Source: an uncultured Clostridium sp.
GTDB taxonomy: Bacteria > Bacillota > Clostridia > Clostridiales > Clostridiaceae
NCBI RefSeq assembly: GCF_937920395.1
Contig: NZ_CALEVF010000039.1
Coordinates: 1 to 64,000, forward strand
DNA: 64,000 nucleotides
Direction of reading: 5' to 3'
The translations under genes were made by a program, and so were the position numbers. Under the pieces are notes generated by a model. It saw only the letters and a list, made by a program, of their open reading frames with translations, made no database searches and was not told the DNA's origin. This document shows, piece after piece, positions 24,867 to 34,698 of this stretch. Positions within the stretch are counted from its first letter, which is position 1, and the number at the start of each line of letters is the position of its first letter.

Positions 24867-25985
24867 ATGAAATTTTTACAAAACTTAAGACTTAATAAAA
24901 AGCTTTTAAGAGAATTAGATTATATTACAATTATAAGTGCGACTTGCATCGTGATTTTTGGATGTATAAATATTTATAGTGCTAAATACAAGAGTGGTAC
25001 TGGAAATTATTATCTTGAAAAGCAAATTGCATCTATGTTATTAGGTCTTATTGTAGTATATTTCCTTTTAGTATTTGATTATATGATAATAGAAAATTAC
25101 GCTGTTATAATATATTGGGCTGGCGTTTTATTATTAATAATTGGTGATATATTTGGAAAAGTTACCAATGGTGCTAATTCTTGGATAAATTTTGGTCCGA
25201 TTAATTTACAACCATCAGAATTTGCAAAAATAGGCATGATAATAATGATTGCAAAGCAATTAGATGAAATGGAAGGTAAAATTAACAATCTTAAAAATTT
25301 GCTTATACTAATAGGTTATGCTGCCGTGCCAATGATTTTAATTGTTATTCAACCAGATATGGGAATGACTATGGTTAGTTTTTTCATAGTACTTGGAATA
25401 TTCTTTTGTATAGGTCTTGATAAAAAAATAATAATTGGAGGAATAACATCAATTTTTATCTTAGTTGTAGGTGCATGGAATTCACCAATTTTTCAAAGTT
25501 ATTGGAAAGGGAGACTTACATCTTTTTTACATCCAGAGAAAAATGCAAGTGGTTCTGGACTTCAGCTTATCCAATCAAAACTTGCAATAGGTTCAGGCGG
25601 ATTTTTGGGACGTGGATTTGGAAAAGGCGTGCAATTTAATTCTGTTCCAGAAAATCATACTGATTTTATTTTTGCTGTTTTAGCAGAAGAGTGGGGATTT
25701 ATTGGTGCTTTTGTATTGCTATTATTATATGGTATTCTTATATATAGATTAATAAAAATTGCGAAAGGTTCTAAAGATATTTTTGGAACTGTATTGTGTA
25801 TAGGGTTTATATCTAATTTGTTGTTTTCAATAATGCAAAATATTGGTATGACTATGGGGCTTATGCCTATTACAGGAATAACACTTCCATTTATGAGTTA
25901 TGGCGGAAGTTCACTCCTAACAAGCTTTATAGCATTAGGACTTGTTTTAAATGTAGGGATGAGAAGAAAGAAAATAAACTTTTGA
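24867..25985 (+). CDS. rodA: SEDS peptidoglycan glycosyltransferase RodA
   Basis: A 372-aa multi-spanning SEDS protein, about ten helices, that polymerises lipid II for wall elongation. Family marks include GANSWINFGPINLQPSEFAK, QPDMGMT, the NHTDFIFAVLAEEWGFIGA loop and the C-terminal PITGITLPFMSYGGSS. Genomic linkage to mreBCD and minCDE supports RodA over FtsW or SpoVE. ATG 24867 follows GGAGGTTGGTTAAATC. Its PBP2 partner is not in this window. Confidence 0.92.
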   Translation: MKFLQNLRLNKKLLRELDYITIISATCIVIFGCINIYSAKYKSGTGNYYLEKQIASMLLGLIVVYFLLVFDYMIIENYAVIIYWAGVLLLIIGDIFGKVTNGANSWINFGPINLQPSEFAKIGMIIMIAKQLDEMEGKINNLKNLLILIGYAAVPMILIVIQPDMGMTMVSFFIVLGIFFCIGLDKKIIIGGITSIFILVVGAWNSPIFQSYWKGRLTSFLHPEKNASGSGLQLIQSKLAIGSGGFLGRGFGKGVQFNSVPENHTDFIFAVLAEEWGFIGAFVLLLLYGILIYRLIKIAKGSKDIFGTVLCIGFISNLLFSIMQNIGMTMGLMPITGITLPFMSYGGSSLLTSFIALGLVLNVGMRRKKINF

Positions 25986-26052
25986 TGATATTTCATCACA
26001 ATATGCGATGAGTTAATATATTTTAGTGAAAATTATATTAAGGGGGAAAAAT

Positions 26053-26427
26053 ATGAGAATAGCATTAGTAGCACATGATAAAAAGAAGGAAGATATGATT
26101 GATTTTGCAAAAAGATATAAGGATATTTTAGCTAAACATGAGTTATATGGGACTGGTACAACAGGAAAATTAATAAATGAAGAGGTTGGTCTTCCAGTCA
26201 CTAGATTTTTATCAGGACCACTTGGAGGCGATCAGCAAATAGGTGCTAAGCTTGCTCAGGGTGAAATGGATATGATAATTTTCCTTCGAGATCCACTAAC
26301 ACCTCAACCCCATGAACCAGATATTTCAGCACTTCTTAGATTATGTGATGTACATTGTATTCCGCTTGCTACAAATCTAGGTACAGCTGAAGTTTTAATG
26401 AGAAGTTTAAAAGATAGAGAATATTAA
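26053..26427 (+). CDS. mgsA: methylglyoxal synthase
   Basis: A 124-aa cytosolic enzyme that converts dihydroxyacetone phosphate to methylglyoxal and phosphate, a glycolysis bypass when phosphate is short. Motifs: [12 protein letters not shown] at the start, GTGTTG phosphate loop, [12 protein letters not shown] and [15 protein letters not shown] with catalytic Asp residues, and [15 protein letters not shown] 26053 follows AAGGGGGAAAAAT; an upstream in-frame ATG at 26026 is unlikely. It is often next to rodA in clostridia. Confidence 0.97.
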   Translation: MRIALVAHDKKKEDMIDFAKRYKDILAKHELYGTGTTGKLINEEVGLPVTRFLSGPLGGDQQIGAKLAQGEMDMIIFLRDPLTPQPHEPDISALLRLCDVHCIPLATNLGTAEVLMRSLKDREY

Positions 26428-26443
26428 TAACATATGTTAGGTG

Positions 26444-26475
26444 AGTGCTGCAATTTTGCAGTACTTTTTTTATTT
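26444..26475 (+). terminator. terminator of mgsA
   Basis: AGTGCTGCAA (26444-26453) and TTGCAGTACT (26456-26465) pair with one G-U; a run of Ts follows. Confidence 0.88.
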
Positions 26476-26569
26476 TAGATGATTAATATATATTTTTATT
26501 ATAATTTGTAATATAAATGATGAAAATTAAATATATATAAAGAGTAAAAGATTGTATAAGGAGGAGCAA

Positions 26570-26974
26570 ATGGGGAATTATAATACGCAGTATCAAAGCT
26601 ATTATAATAATTTAGCTAGAAAGCAAAGGGGCACAAATAAATTTCATAGTGAAAAAAATAAATTCCATAGTGGAAAAAACAAACAAGACACAATATCAAA
26701 TTTATATTTAAAGAGATTAACAAGAGAGTTAATTGGAGTACTTATATTATTTATTTTTGTTTTGCTTCTCAAAGTAGTTATTACACCAAAAACACAAATT
26801 GTATATAATTATTCTAAGGAAGCGATAAATAAGAAATATAATTATAGTACATTAATTGGAAAAGCTAAGGATATTAGATTTAAAAATGTAGAAACAATTA
26901 CGATAAAGTTTTTAGATAAAGTTAAAAGCATAATACCTAATGAAAATGGAATAAACAATAATATTAATTTTTAG
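26570..26974 (+). CDS. SpoIVFA-like membrane protein
   Basis: A 134-aa protein with a hydrophilic N-terminus, rich in Asn, Lys and Tyr, that includes a short repeat (KFHSEKNKFHSGKN), one membrane helix (LIGVLILFIFVLLLKVVI) and a short extracellular tail. ATG 26570 follows AAGGAGGAGCAA; ATG 26552 is upstream of that site and unlikely. It is directly upstream of an M50 protease, as spoIVFA is of spoIVFB, and the topology fits, but it lacks the LytM-like domain of Bacillus SpoIVFA. I infer a partner or inhibitor of the protease. Confidence 0.6.
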   Translation: MGNYNTQYQSYYNNLARKQRGTNKFHSEKNKFHSGKNKQDTISNLYLKRLTRELIGVLILFIFVLLLKVVITPKTQIVYNYSKEAINKKYNYSTLIGKAKDIRFKNVETITIKFLDKVKSIIPNENGINNNINF

Positions 26975-27023
26975 TAAAATGGAGTGATTTACAACATCAT
27001 TAGTAATTGCTTTGGGGGATAAA

Positions 27024-27884
27024 TTGATAAAAATAAGTAAGTTATTTATACCGTATATTATTTTGCTAATAGTGTTGGGATTTAAAGGTAAACTAGTAAT
27101 ATCTTTTCTTTTCGTATTCCTCCATGAGTTAATGCATTATATAACTGCAAGAATTTTAGGCTTTTCTGGTTTTGATATAGAAATACTTCCTGTAGGTGCA
27201 GTACTTAAACTTAAAGATTTAGATGAAGCAAATGCAAAAGAAGATTTAATGATTTCTTTATCAGGACCATTACTAAACTTATTACTTGCACTCATTTTTT
27301 ATATTCTATTTATAATATTTAAAAGGCCTTATTTTGATTTGATTTGTAATAGTAATTTAGCGATAGGTATATTTAATCTTATACCGGCTTTCCCATTAGA
27401 TGGGGGAAGGGTGCTTCGTGATATACTTAGTTTTAATAATATATATAGAAAGGCTAATGAGGCAACTATTAGGGTTAGCATGATTCTTGGAAGTGTTTTT
27501 ATGTTTGTATATTTTGTAAGTGTGTCTGCAAATAGGGGTAATTTTAATTTGGGATTAATTTCAATATTTATTTTAATATCTTCAATTAAAGAGAAGGAAA
27601 GGATAGTATATTTGATTATGGGCTACATTATTAAGAAAAAATATAGATTCATAAAACGAGGATATGTAGAGAATAGAAGTATATCTATTTTTTGTGAGAG
27701 AAGTTTATTATATGTTTTAGGAATAATTGATAAAAACAAATATAATTTGTTTACTATACTTGATAGAAATATGTGTTTAATCGAGACATTGTGTGAGGAA
27801 GAAATAATCGAGGCAATAAAAGTCTATGGTAATATAAGTTTAAGGGAGTACATTGATATTAAAAAATTAAAACATATTTTATGA
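27024..27884 (+). CDS. SpoIVFB-type intramembrane metalloprotease (M50)
   Basis: A 286-aa site-2 protease. Zinc site: HELMH in an early helix (residues about 35-39) and the distal ligand in NLIPAFPLDGGRVLRD. Five to six membrane segments are followed by a cytoplasmic C-terminal region of about 90 aa that looks CBS-like. In Bacillus this enzyme cuts pro-sigma-K in the mother cell during sporulation. TTG 27024 has GGGGGA five bases ahead; another TTG at 27012 overlaps that site. Gene pairing with the small membrane protein supports the spoIVF call. Confidence 0.87.
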   Translation: MIKISKLFIPYIILLIVLGFKGKLVISFLFVFLHELMHYITARILGFSGFDIEILPVGAVLKLKDLDEANAKEDLMISLSGPLLNLLLALIFYILFIIFKRPYFDLICNSNLAIGIFNLIPAFPLDGGRVLRDILSFNNIYRKANEATIRVSMILGSVFMFVYFVSVSANRGNFNLGLISIFILISSIKEKERIVYLIMGYIIKKKYRFIKRGYVENRSISIFCERSLLYVLGIIDKNKYNLFTILDRNMCLIETLCEEEIIEAIKVYGNISLREYIDIKKLKHIL

Positions 27885-27903
27885 TATTTCTTATATCAAA
27901 ATG

Positions 27904-27938
27904 GTCAACCTATTATTAGGTTGATTATTTTATTTTAA
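27904..27938 (+). terminator. terminator after the M50 protease gene
   Basis: TCAACCT (27905-27911) pairs with AGGTTGA (27918-27924), followed by TTATTTTATTTT. Confidence 0.75.
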
Positions 27939-27956
27939 ATGATAAAATTTTTAGTT

Positions 27957-27984
27957 TTGAGATTTAAGACTCATGTGTTAAAAT
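27957..27984 (+). promoter_or_regulatory. sigma-A promoter of the radical-SAM gene pair
   Basis: TTGAGA (27957-27962), a 16-base spacer, and TAAAAT (27979-27984) with a TG extension (TGTTAAAAT). It lies 63 bases before the chosen start. Confidence 0.6.
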
Positions 27985-28046
27985 AAAATAATGTAATGAA
28001 CGTAAACTATTATTTACTTTAGATGAAAAAACGAGGAGTGGTTTCT

Positions 28047-29900
28047 ATGAATAAAATTTCCGATGATATCTTATTTAAGGTTGAAAAACCCGCTAGATAT
28101 ATAGGTGGAGAACTAAATTGTTGTTATAAAGATATAGATAAAATTGATATAAGATTTGCTTTTTGTTTTCCAGATGTGTACGAAGTGGGCATGTCACATT
28201 TAGGAAGTAGAATACTTTATCATGTATTGAATGAAAGAGTTGATACTTATTGTGAAAGAGCTTTTGCACCTTGGCCAGATATGGAAAAACAAATGAGAGA
28301 TAACGATATAGCTTTGTATGCACTAGAGAGTAAGGATCCTTTAAACAAATTTGATTTTTTAGGATTTACGCTTCAGTATGAGATGAGTTACACAAATATT
28401 CTTAATATGCTTGATATGTCAGGCATTACTATAAGAGCATCTAAGAGAGGCGAGGATGAGCCTATAATTATGGCTGGTGGTCCCTGCGCCTATAACCCTG
28501 AACCTTTATACGATATAGTTGATTTCTTTGAACTTGGTGATGGTGAGGAAATAATGAATGAAGTATTGGATGTTTATAAAAATCATAAAGGCACAAAAAA
28601 AGAATTTTTAAGAGAAATATCTAAAATAAGGGGAGTATATGTTCCTTCATTATATGACGTATCTTATAATGATGATAACACAATTTGCGAATTTAAACCT
28701 AAATATGATGATGTTCCAAGTAGTGTTAAGAAAAGATTTGTAGTAGATTTTGATAAAGTTGCTTACCCAGAGAAAATAGTAGTTCCATATACTGAAATAG
28801 TACATGATAGGGTAATCCTTGAGACATTTAGAGGATGTACAAATGGATGCAGATTTTGCCAAGCAGGTATGATATATAGACCTGTTAGAGAAAAAAGCAC
28901 TGCGACTCTTATTGATGAAGCAGATAAATTATTAAAGAGTACTGGATATAGAGAAATATCTTTAAGTTCACTGAGCATTTGTGATTATTCTGATATTAAA
29001 AACCTTGTAACTACACTTATAGAGAAAAACAAGGCAGATCATGTTAGTGTATCTTTGCCATCTATTAGGATAAATTCTTTCTCAGTGGACTTAATTAAGG
29101 AAATACAAAAGGTGAAAAAAACTGGTATAACTTTTGCACCTGAAGCAGGAACACAAAGAATGCGAGATATTATAAATAAAGGCGTAACAGTAGAACAAGT
29201 ATTAGAAGCAGTTAGTAGTGTATTTGCTTCAGGTTGGTCAACTATAAAACTTTACTTTATGGTGGGGCTTCCTTATGAGACATTAGAGGATGTACAAGGC
29301 ATTGCAGAGCTTTCAGATAAAGTTGCAGGTGAATACTTTAAAATTCCAAAGGAAACACGAAAAAGAGGATTAAGAGTTACTACAAGTACAGCTATATTTG
29401 TACCTAAACCATTTACTCCATTTCAATGGGTACCTCAAAGCAGAATGGAGGATGTAGTAGAAAAAATAAAAGCAGTTAAGTATGCAATCAAAAGTAAGGC
29501 AGTTACATACAATTATCATGAATCGATAGTTTCATATTTAGAGGCAGTTATGGCTAGAGGAGACAGAAGAATTTGTGATGTTATAATAAGGGCATTTGAA
29601 AAAGGTGCAAAATTTGATGGTTGGGGCGAATATTTTAATTTTCAAATATGGAAGGAAGCAATGGAGGAATGTAATGTTTCAGGAGATTTCTATGCTTATA
29701 GGGAAAGAAGTTACGATGAAGTACTTCCTTGGGATTTCATAGATATTGGTGTTAATAAAGAGTATTTAATAAATGAAAATGAAAAGGCTAAAAAAGTAGA
29801 ATTAACTCAAAACTGTAAAGAGGGCTGCACACATTGTGGAGTTAATGTTAACTTTAAAGAAGGGACGTGTTTTAAAGGTGCGTTATTTAATCAAGTATAG
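28047..29900 (+). CDS. B12-binding-like radical SAM protein (TIGR03960 family)
   Basis: A 617-aa radical SAM protein. The 4Fe-4S motif is RGCTNGCRFCQAGM (C-x3-C-x2-C), preceded by a region resembling a cobalamin-binding domain (FCFPDVYEVGMSHLGSRILY). Later GITFAPEAGTQRMRDIINKG is typical of the family. The C-terminus ends in a Cys-rich tail (CKEGCTHCGVN). ATG 28047 follows CGAGGAGTGGTTTCT; an ATG at 28023 lies before that site. It is always paired with a DUF2344 gene next to rng. The reaction is unknown; RNA or ribosome modification is a guess from context. Confidence 0.88.
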   Translation: MNKISDDILFKVEKPARYIGGELNCCYKDIDKIDIRFAFCFPDVYEVGMSHLGSRILYHVLNERVDTYCERAFAPWPDMEKQMRDNDIALYALESKDPLNKFDFLGFTLQYEMSYTNILNMLDMSGITIRASKRGEDEPIIMAGGPCAYNPEPLYDIVDFFELGDGEEIMNEVLDVYKNHKGTKKEFLREISKIRGVYVPSLYDVSYNDDNTICEFKPKYDDVPSSVKKRFVVDFDKVAYPEKIVVPYTEIVHDRVILETFRGCTNGCRFCQAGMIYRPVREKSTATLIDEADKLLKSTGYREISLSSLSICDYSDIKNLVTTLIEKNKADHVSVSLPSIRINSFSVDLIKEIQKVKKTGITFAPEAGTQRMRDIINKGVTVEQVLEAVSSVFASGWSTIKLYFMVGLPYETLEDVQGIAELSDKVAGEYFKIPKETRKRGLRVTTSTAIFVPKPFTPFQWVPQSRMEDVVEKIKAVKYAIKSKAVTYNYHESIVSYLEAVMARGDRRICDVIIRAFEKGAKFDGWGEYFNFQIWKEAMEECNVSGDFYAYRERSYDEVLPWDFIDIGVNKEYLINENEKAKKVELTQNCKEGCTHCGVNVNFKEGTCFKGALFNQV

Positions 29901-30579
29901 TAAGAAAAGTGAGATTAAATTTGTTGCTCACTTAGATTTAATGAGAACTATCCAAAAGATAATTAAAAGGTCAGAACTTCCAATAGGGTATTCAAAAGGA
30001 TTTAATCCTCACATGGCAGTATCAATTGCGCAACCATTGTCAGTGGGGGTACATTCAAATGGTGAATATATGGATGTGGTACTTAATGAAGATATTAACG
30101 AAGAATATATTATGAATAAAATGAACGAGAACACACCACGTGGAATTGAAATTTTAGATGTTGTTAAAGTAATTCCTGTTGAGGGAACAAAGATAAAACA
30201 GGCTATGGCAATTATTGATGCAGCTAGATACACTATTAAATTTAAATGTACTAATATAGAAGGTATTAAAGAAAAAATGGATGAACTAGATGCAATAGAC
30301 AAATGGAATATTATTAAAACCAGTAAAAAAAGTGGAGAAAAGTTGATTAATATAAAACAATTTATTCATGAGTTCGATTATAGCGTAGATGATTTTGTTA
30401 TGTGTATTAAAGTCCTTATTTCTTGTGGTAGTCGTGATAATTTATCTGCTAGTCTACTATGTGAATATATGGAGCAAAACTTAGAGTTTATTAATAAAGA
30501 GACTTTTATTGATATAACTCGCGAGGAAATGTATGCATATAAAGATGAAAAATTAGTCACTCTTAGCGAGTTTTTCTAA
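29878..30579 (+). CDS. radical SAM-associated protein (TIGR03936/DUF2344)
   Basis: A 233-aa protein that accompanies the preceding radical SAM enzyme; in some bacteria the two are fused. The start is GTG 29878, so that the product begins MRYLIKYSKKSEIKFVAHLD, which is where the family normally starts; an ATG at 29836 would put 65 bases of overlap on the upstream gene. With the GTG the overlap is 23 bases, suggesting coupling. LPIGYSKGFNPHMAVSIAQP is the conserved core. Function unknown. Confidence 0.87.
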   Translation: MRYLIKYSKKSEIKFVAHLDLMRTIQKIIKRSELPIGYSKGFNPHMAVSIAQPLSVGVHSNGEYMDVVLNEDINEEYIMNKMNENTPRGIEILDVVKVIPVEGTKIKQAMAIIDAARYTIKFKCTNIEGIKEKMDELDAIDKWNIIKTSKKSGEKLINIKQFIHEFDYSVDDFVMCIKVLISCGSRDNLSASLLCEYMEQNLEFINKETFIDITREEMYAYKDEKLVTLSEFF

Positions 30580-30604
30580 AATAGTAAAATAGGAGTGGGT
30601 TGAA

Positions 30605-32047
30605 ATGAAAGAAATATATATTGAAAGGCAAGAAGAAATACTTAGAATAGCAATAAAGGAAAATAACAAACTAAAGGAATGTTTTATAGAAGAAGAGAAT
30701 AGCGGACCAGTTCCAGGAGAAATATATAAAGGTGTTGTAAAAAATATTGTTCCAGCGATTAAGTGTGCTTTTATAGATATTGGTCATAATAAAGATTGTT
30801 ATATGTATCTTGATGAAAAGTTTCATAATACCAAGGTAAAAAAAGGCGATGAACTTATTGTTGAAGTTTTAAAAGAGGCAATAGATAAAAAAGGGGCAAA
30901 AGTTACTAGCGCTTTTGGTATTCCAGGTACTTATTGCGTGGTTGTTAATATGAATAAAAATATTAGCTTTTCAAAAAAAATAAACAACAAAGCTTTTGAG
31001 ACTTTGGTTGAGAGATCATTAATTAAACCAAAGGATATTGGGGTAATGATTAGGACTAATGCTGTTCAGGTTGATATTAATACTCTGAATGATGAGGTTG
31101 AAGCACTGTATGAGATATATAAGAATGTTATTAACCGAGGTGAATATTCAAGAAATCCCATTTTGTTATTTAGTAATGCTGGTGCTTTAAATAGAACCTT
31201 ACGAGATATTTTAGATAAAAATACTTTCAAAATAGTATTGAATAATGAAAGCGATTTTGAGTATACTAAAAAAAACACGCAAACAAGGTCTGATATTGAC
31301 GTTAAAGTTGAACTTCATAATGAGAGTAGGATGTTATTTGATTATTATGGGATTGAAAAAGAGTTACTAAGTCTACGTAATCACAGAATTACGTTAAAAT
31401 GTGGTGGGAATATTGTCATTGATAAAACGGAGGCAATGTACGTAATTGATATAAATTCTGGGAAGAATATAAAAAGCCGTTCACTTCAAAAGACTGCACA
31501 AACTACTAATATTGAAGCAGCAACAGAAATAGCTAGGCAGATAAGACTTCGAAATTTAAGCGGAATCATTATAATAGATTTTATTGATGTTGAGGATCTG
31601 GGCGTTAGAAAAAGCATATTAAATGCTCTAAAAGAAGGATTTGAGGACGATAAAAATAAGACCGTGATTTATCCATTTACACAGCTTAATTTAGTTCAAA
31701 TTGCAAGGAGAAGGCGAGGTAAGTCAATATATGAATATATTGAGGAACCTTGTACGTTATGCGGTGGTAAGAGTAGTAGGGTTAAATTGTCTTATATCCA
31801 ATTTTTAATTAGAAGTGAAATTTTTAAGATTAACAGTGAACAGGTTTTATTAGATATCTATATAGAAATTGGTGAAGTTTATAAAAAGGATATCATGGAC
31901 AATGTTTTAGAATTTGTACGTCAAATAGGGGCTATAGATAATAAAGTTTATGTCAATTTTATTCCTCATTTAGAGAAATTCAAAGTAGAATCGCTAATTT
32001 TTGCAAATCAAATAAGAAATTTGCAAGCATATAAGATATATGAGTAA
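30605..32047 (+). CDS. rng: ribonuclease G/E family endoribonuclease
   Basis: A 480-aa protein with an N-terminal S1-like RNA-binding part (GEIYKGVVKNIVPAIKCAFI, then DIGHNKDCYMYLD), the catalytic core with metal-binding Asp residues (MYVIDINSGKN; IIIDFIDVED), and a zinc-link CTLCGGKS that joins the dimer. It is RNase G sized, without the long RNase E tail. It processes rRNA and decays mRNA. ATG 30605 follows AGGAGTGGGTTGAA. In clostridia it regularly precedes rplU, as here. Confidence 0.93.
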   Translation: MKEIYIERQEEILRIAIKENNKLKECFIEEENSGPVPGEIYKGVVKNIVPAIKCAFIDIGHNKDCYMYLDEKFHNTKVKKGDELIVEVLKEAIDKKGAKVTSAFGIPGTYCVVVNMNKNISFSKKINNKAFETLVERSLIKPKDIGVMIRTNAVQVDINTLNDEVEALYEIYKNVINRGEYSRNPILLFSNAGALNRTLRDILDKNTFKIVLNNESDFEYTKKNTQTRSDIDVKVELHNESRMLFDYYGIEKELLSLRNHRITLKCGGNIVIDKTEAMYVIDINSGKNIKSRSLQKTAQTTNIEAATEIARQIRLRNLSGIIIIDFIDVEDLGVRKSILNALKEGFEDDKNKTVIYPFTQLNLVQIARRRRGKSIYEYIEEPCTLCGGKSSRVKLSYIQFLIRSEIFKINSEQVLLDIYIEIGEVYKKDIMDNVLEFVRQIGAIDNKVYVNFIPHLEKFKVESLIFANQIRNLQAYKIYE

Positions 32048-32053
32048 ATATGC

Positions 32054-32082
32054 TTTACAAACATGTCTGTGTATGTTAAAAT
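32054..32082 (+). promoter_or_regulatory. sigma-A promoter of rplU-prp-rpmA
   Basis: TTTACA (32054-32059), exactly 17 bases, then TAAAAT (32077-32082) with a TG extension. It lies just after the rng stop. Confidence 0.75.
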
Positions 32083-32088
32083 GTCATT

Positions 32089-32180
32089 TGTAGACCGCAC
32101 ACGTAAGGTTATAAACATGCTTATTATTAAGAACTATATAAAGCGTGTACCTGGGATGGCGAGACTGGATCAAGGAGGTG
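32089..32180 (+). ncRNA. L21 ribosomal-protein leader candidate
   Basis: The roughly 100-base untranslated leader of rplU contains ACACG (32099-32103) facing CGTGT (32144-32148), and a CTGGGATGGCGAGACTGGAT segment just ahead of the ribosome binding site. Its position and the L21/L27 operon match the Firmicute L21 leader class, thought to mediate feedback by L21. The assignment rests on context and visible pairing, not on a covariance search. Confidence 0.5.
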
Positions 32181-32186
32181 TATTTT

Positions 32187-32498
32187 ATGTACGCAGTTGT
32201 AGTAACTGGTGGAAAACAATACAGAGTTCAAGAAGGAGACGTTTTATTCGTTGAAAAATTGAATGCTGAAGTTGAAACAACAATTGAGTTAAATGAAGTT
32301 CTTGCAGTAGGCAAGGAAGATGGATTGGTAGTTGGAAAACCTGTAGTTGAAGGAGCTAAAGTTGTTGCTAAAGTATTAGCACAAGGAAAAGCTAAAAAGA
32401 TTATAGTTTTCAAATTTAAGAGAAAGTTAGATTATAGAAAGAAACAAGGACATAGACAATCATATACTAAAATTCAAATCGAGAAGATAGAAGCTTAG
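32187..32498 (+). CDS. rplU: 50S ribosomal protein L21
   Basis: A 103-aa 23S rRNA-binding protein. The start [18 protein letters not shown] is canonical and ATG 32187 follows AAGGAGGTGTATTTT, so an in-frame ATG at 32145 is rejected. The C-terminal [20 protein letters not shown] is the family signature. First gene of rplU-prp-rpmA. Confidence 0.98.
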   Translation: MYAVVVTGGKQYRVQEGDVLFVEKLNAEVETTIELNEVLAVGKEDGLVVGKPVVEGAKVVAKVLAQGKAKKIIVFKFKRKLDYRKKQGHRQSYTKIQIEKIEA

Positions 32499-32500
32499 TT

Positions 32501-32833
32501 ATGGTTAAAGTTGGATTTGTTCGAAGTCTAGGTAATATAGTTTCTTTTAAAATAAAAGGTCATGCAGAGCCTAAAGAAAAACAGTTGGATGTGGATTTAA
32601 TTTGTAGTGCTATTTCAGCAATTTCTCAAACTACGATTATTGGGATTGAGGAAGTTTTAAAAATTAAAGCAAAGTATGATATAGATGATGGATTTTTAAA
32701 TTTAAATTTAGAAAATCAAACTCTAGAAGATATCGAAAGATGTCAAGTTTTACTTGAAACAATGATACTTGGACTTAAAAGCGTAGAAATTACTTATGGA
32801 AAATATATAGAAGTGGAAATAGAGGAGGTGTAA
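32501..32833 (+). CDS. prp: ribosomal-processing cysteine protease Prp
   Basis: A 110-aa protease that removes the N-terminal extension of L27 before ribosome assembly. The catalytic His is in KIKGHAE (about residue 22) and the catalytic Cys in DLICSAISA (about 34), spaced as in the family. It lies between rplU and rpmA, two bases after the L21 stop. The presence of an L27 with a cleavable leader next door confirms the role. Confidence 0.94.
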   Translation: MVKVGFVRSLGNIVSFKIKGHAEPKEKQLDVDLICSAISAISQTTIIGIEEVLKIKAKYDIDDGFLNLNLENQTLEDIERCQVLLETMILGLKSVEITYGKYIEVEIEEV

Positions 32834-32837
32834 GACT

Positions 32838-33140
32838 ATGTTAGTTATGAATCTACAGTTATTTGCTCATAAAAAAGGAGTAGGTAGTACAAGAAATGGT
32901 AGAGACAGTGAATCTAAGAGACTTGGAGCTAAACGTGCAGATGGACAATTCGTTCTTGCAGGTAATATTTTAGTAAGACAAAGAGGAACAAAAATCCATC
33001 CAGGAAACAATGTTGGAATAGGTGGAGATGATACTCTTTTCGCTAAAATTAGTGGAATAGTAAAATTCGAAAGAATGGGAAAGATGAAGAAAAAAGCAAG
33101 CGTTTATCCTGTTGATGAAGAAATATCTATTGCTGAGTAA
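32838..33140 (+). CDS. rpmA: 50S ribosomal protein L27 with Prp-cleaved leader
   Basis: A 100-aa protein placed near the peptidyl transferase centre. The N-terminal extension [10 protein letters not shown] ends in the Prp site, with cleavage expected between Phe and Ala, leaving [16 protein letters not shown], the typical L27 start. ATG 32838 is 9 bases from GAGGAGGTG; the second ATG at 32847 is too far. A terminator closes the operon. Confidence 0.98.
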   Translation: MLVMNLQLFAHKKGVGSTRNGRDSESKRLGAKRADGQFVLAGNILVRQRGTKIHPGNNVGIGGDDTLFAKISGIVKFERMGKMKKKASVYPVDEEISIAE

Positions 33141-33143
33141 TTT

Positions 33144-33170
33144 AAGGCACCCTTAAAGGGTGCTTTTTTA
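33144..33170 (+). terminator. terminator of rplU-prp-rpmA
   Basis: GCACCC (33147-33152) pairs with GGGTGC (33158-33163), extended by A-T and G-U pairs, followed by six Ts. The following 200 bases to obg are AT-rich and hold no gene. Confidence 0.88.
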
Positions 33171-33372
33171 AAATTCTCTTTTGGAGAATATAAATTAATG
33201 AAGTATAAATATAATTTTACATAGAAAACAGAGATAAATGGCAATATATAAATATAAAATGTTGGAATTTATATATGCTATTTTGATAATAATAAATTTT
33301 ATATAATAAAACTTTAATTAAGATTTAAAAAGATTTAAAAAATAGAAAATGCGCTAAGGTAAGGTGAAATAT

Positions 33373-34656
33373 ATGTTTATTGATACAGCAAGGATTTTTG
33401 TAAAATCAGGAAATGGTGGTAACGGATCTGTTTCGTTTAGAACAGAGAAATATATACCTCTCGGTGGACCAGATGGTGGAGACGGTGGAGATGGTGGAGA
33501 TGTAACATTTGTAGTTGATGCAAATATGACTACTTTATTAGATTTCTCGTATGCAAGAAAATTTGTAGCTAAAAATGGAATGGGCGGTTCTGGCTCTAAG
33601 TGTTATGGAAAAGCTGGAGAAGATCTGTTTGTTAAAGTTCCAATGGGAACTATTGTACGTGATATGGAAACAAATAAAATAATGTATGATTTAGCTCATG
33701 ATGGTGAAACTTATCGAGTTTGTAAAGCTGGAAAAGGCGGAAAAGGTAATGTTAAGTTTTGTACACCTACAAGGCAAGCACCTAATTTTGCTGAACCAGG
33801 AATGCCAGGGGAAGAACGATGGATTAAACTTGAACTTAAGATTTTAGCTGATGTTGGGTTATTAGGATTCCCCAATGTAGGGAAATCTACGTTATTATCA
33901 GTAGTCTCAAAAGCAAGACCTAAAATTGCTAACTATCATTTTACAACTTTAAAACCAAATTTAGGAGTTGTAAGTGTTAAGGGTGCACAACATTTTGTTA
34001 TGGCAGATATTCCAGGTATAATTGAAGGTGCAGCTGAAGGAGTAGGTCTTGGAATAGGATTCTTAAGACATATTGAGAGGACTAGAATGCTTATCCATGT
34101 GGTTGATATTTCAGGAATAGAAGGTAGAGATCCAGTAGAAGACTTTATAAAAATAAATGAAGAACTTCGTAAATATAGTGTTAAATTGTGGGATAGACCT
34201 CAAATAATAGCTGCAAATAAAAGTGATTTACTCTTCGATGATGAAGTGTTTGAAAACTTTAAGAAAAGATTAAATGAATTAGGTTATGATGATAGTAAGA
34301 TATTCAAAATATCTGCAGCTACAAATCAAGGTGTAGAAGCTTTGATGAAAGAAGCCGCTAGGATGTTATCTACTATTCCAGTTACAGAACTAGTAATAAA
34401 TGATGAGGAAAAATTCGTAATAGAAGAAAAGAGATTTACGTACACTGTTGAAGTGGATTCTCAAGGTACTTTTGTTGTTGAAGGAAGTTTTGTTGATAGA
34501 TTACTTAGTGCAGTTAATGTAAATGAGCCGGATTCTCTTAGATATTTCCATAAGGTTTTAAAGAATAAGGGCGTTTTTGATACATTAGTTGAAAAAGGAA
34601 TTAAAGATGGCGATACAGTAAGATTACAAAATTTTGAATTTGAATATTTAGTATAA
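33373..34656 (+). CDS. obg: GTPase Obg (CgtA)
   Basis: A 427-aa ribosome-assembly and stress GTPase. Domains: the glycine-rich Obg fold (residues 1 to about 158, with repeated GG motifs such as [14 protein letters not shown]), the G domain ([32 protein letters not shown]), and a C-terminal OCT domain from about 345. ATG 33373 is preceded by AAGGTGAAAT; GTG 33364 lies inside that site. In Bacillus spo0B lies just upstream; it is absent here. Confidence 0.96.
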   Translation: MFIDTARIFVKSGNGGNGSVSFRTEKYIPLGGPDGGDGGDGGDVTFVVDANMTTLLDFSYARKFVAKNGMGGSGSKCYGKAGEDLFVKVPMGTIVRDMETNKIMYDLAHDGETYRVCKAGKGGKGNVKFCTPTRQAPNFAEPGMPGEERWIKLELKILADVGLLGFPNVGKSTLLSVVSKARPKIANYHFTTLKPNLGVVSVKGAQHFVMADIPGIIEGAAEGVGLGIGFLRHIERTRMLIHVVDISGIEGRDPVEDFIKINEELRKYSVKLWDRPQIIAANKSDLLFDDEVFENFKKRLNELGYDDSKIFKISAATNQGVEALMKEAARMLSTIPVTELVINDEEKFVIEEKRFTYTVEVDSQGTFVVEGSFVDRLLSAVNVNEPDSLRYFHKVLKNKGVFDTLVEKGIKDGDTVRLQNFEFEYLV

Positions 34657-34698
34657 AAGATAGTTATTATTTTTTAAGAAGGCATGTAGGAGGATATT

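Noticed and set aside
33171..33372. AT-rich stretch with two AAGATTTAAA copies before obg, considered as a riboswitch
   Set aside because: No stable stem or terminator pair is visible; looks like plain AT-rich spacer.
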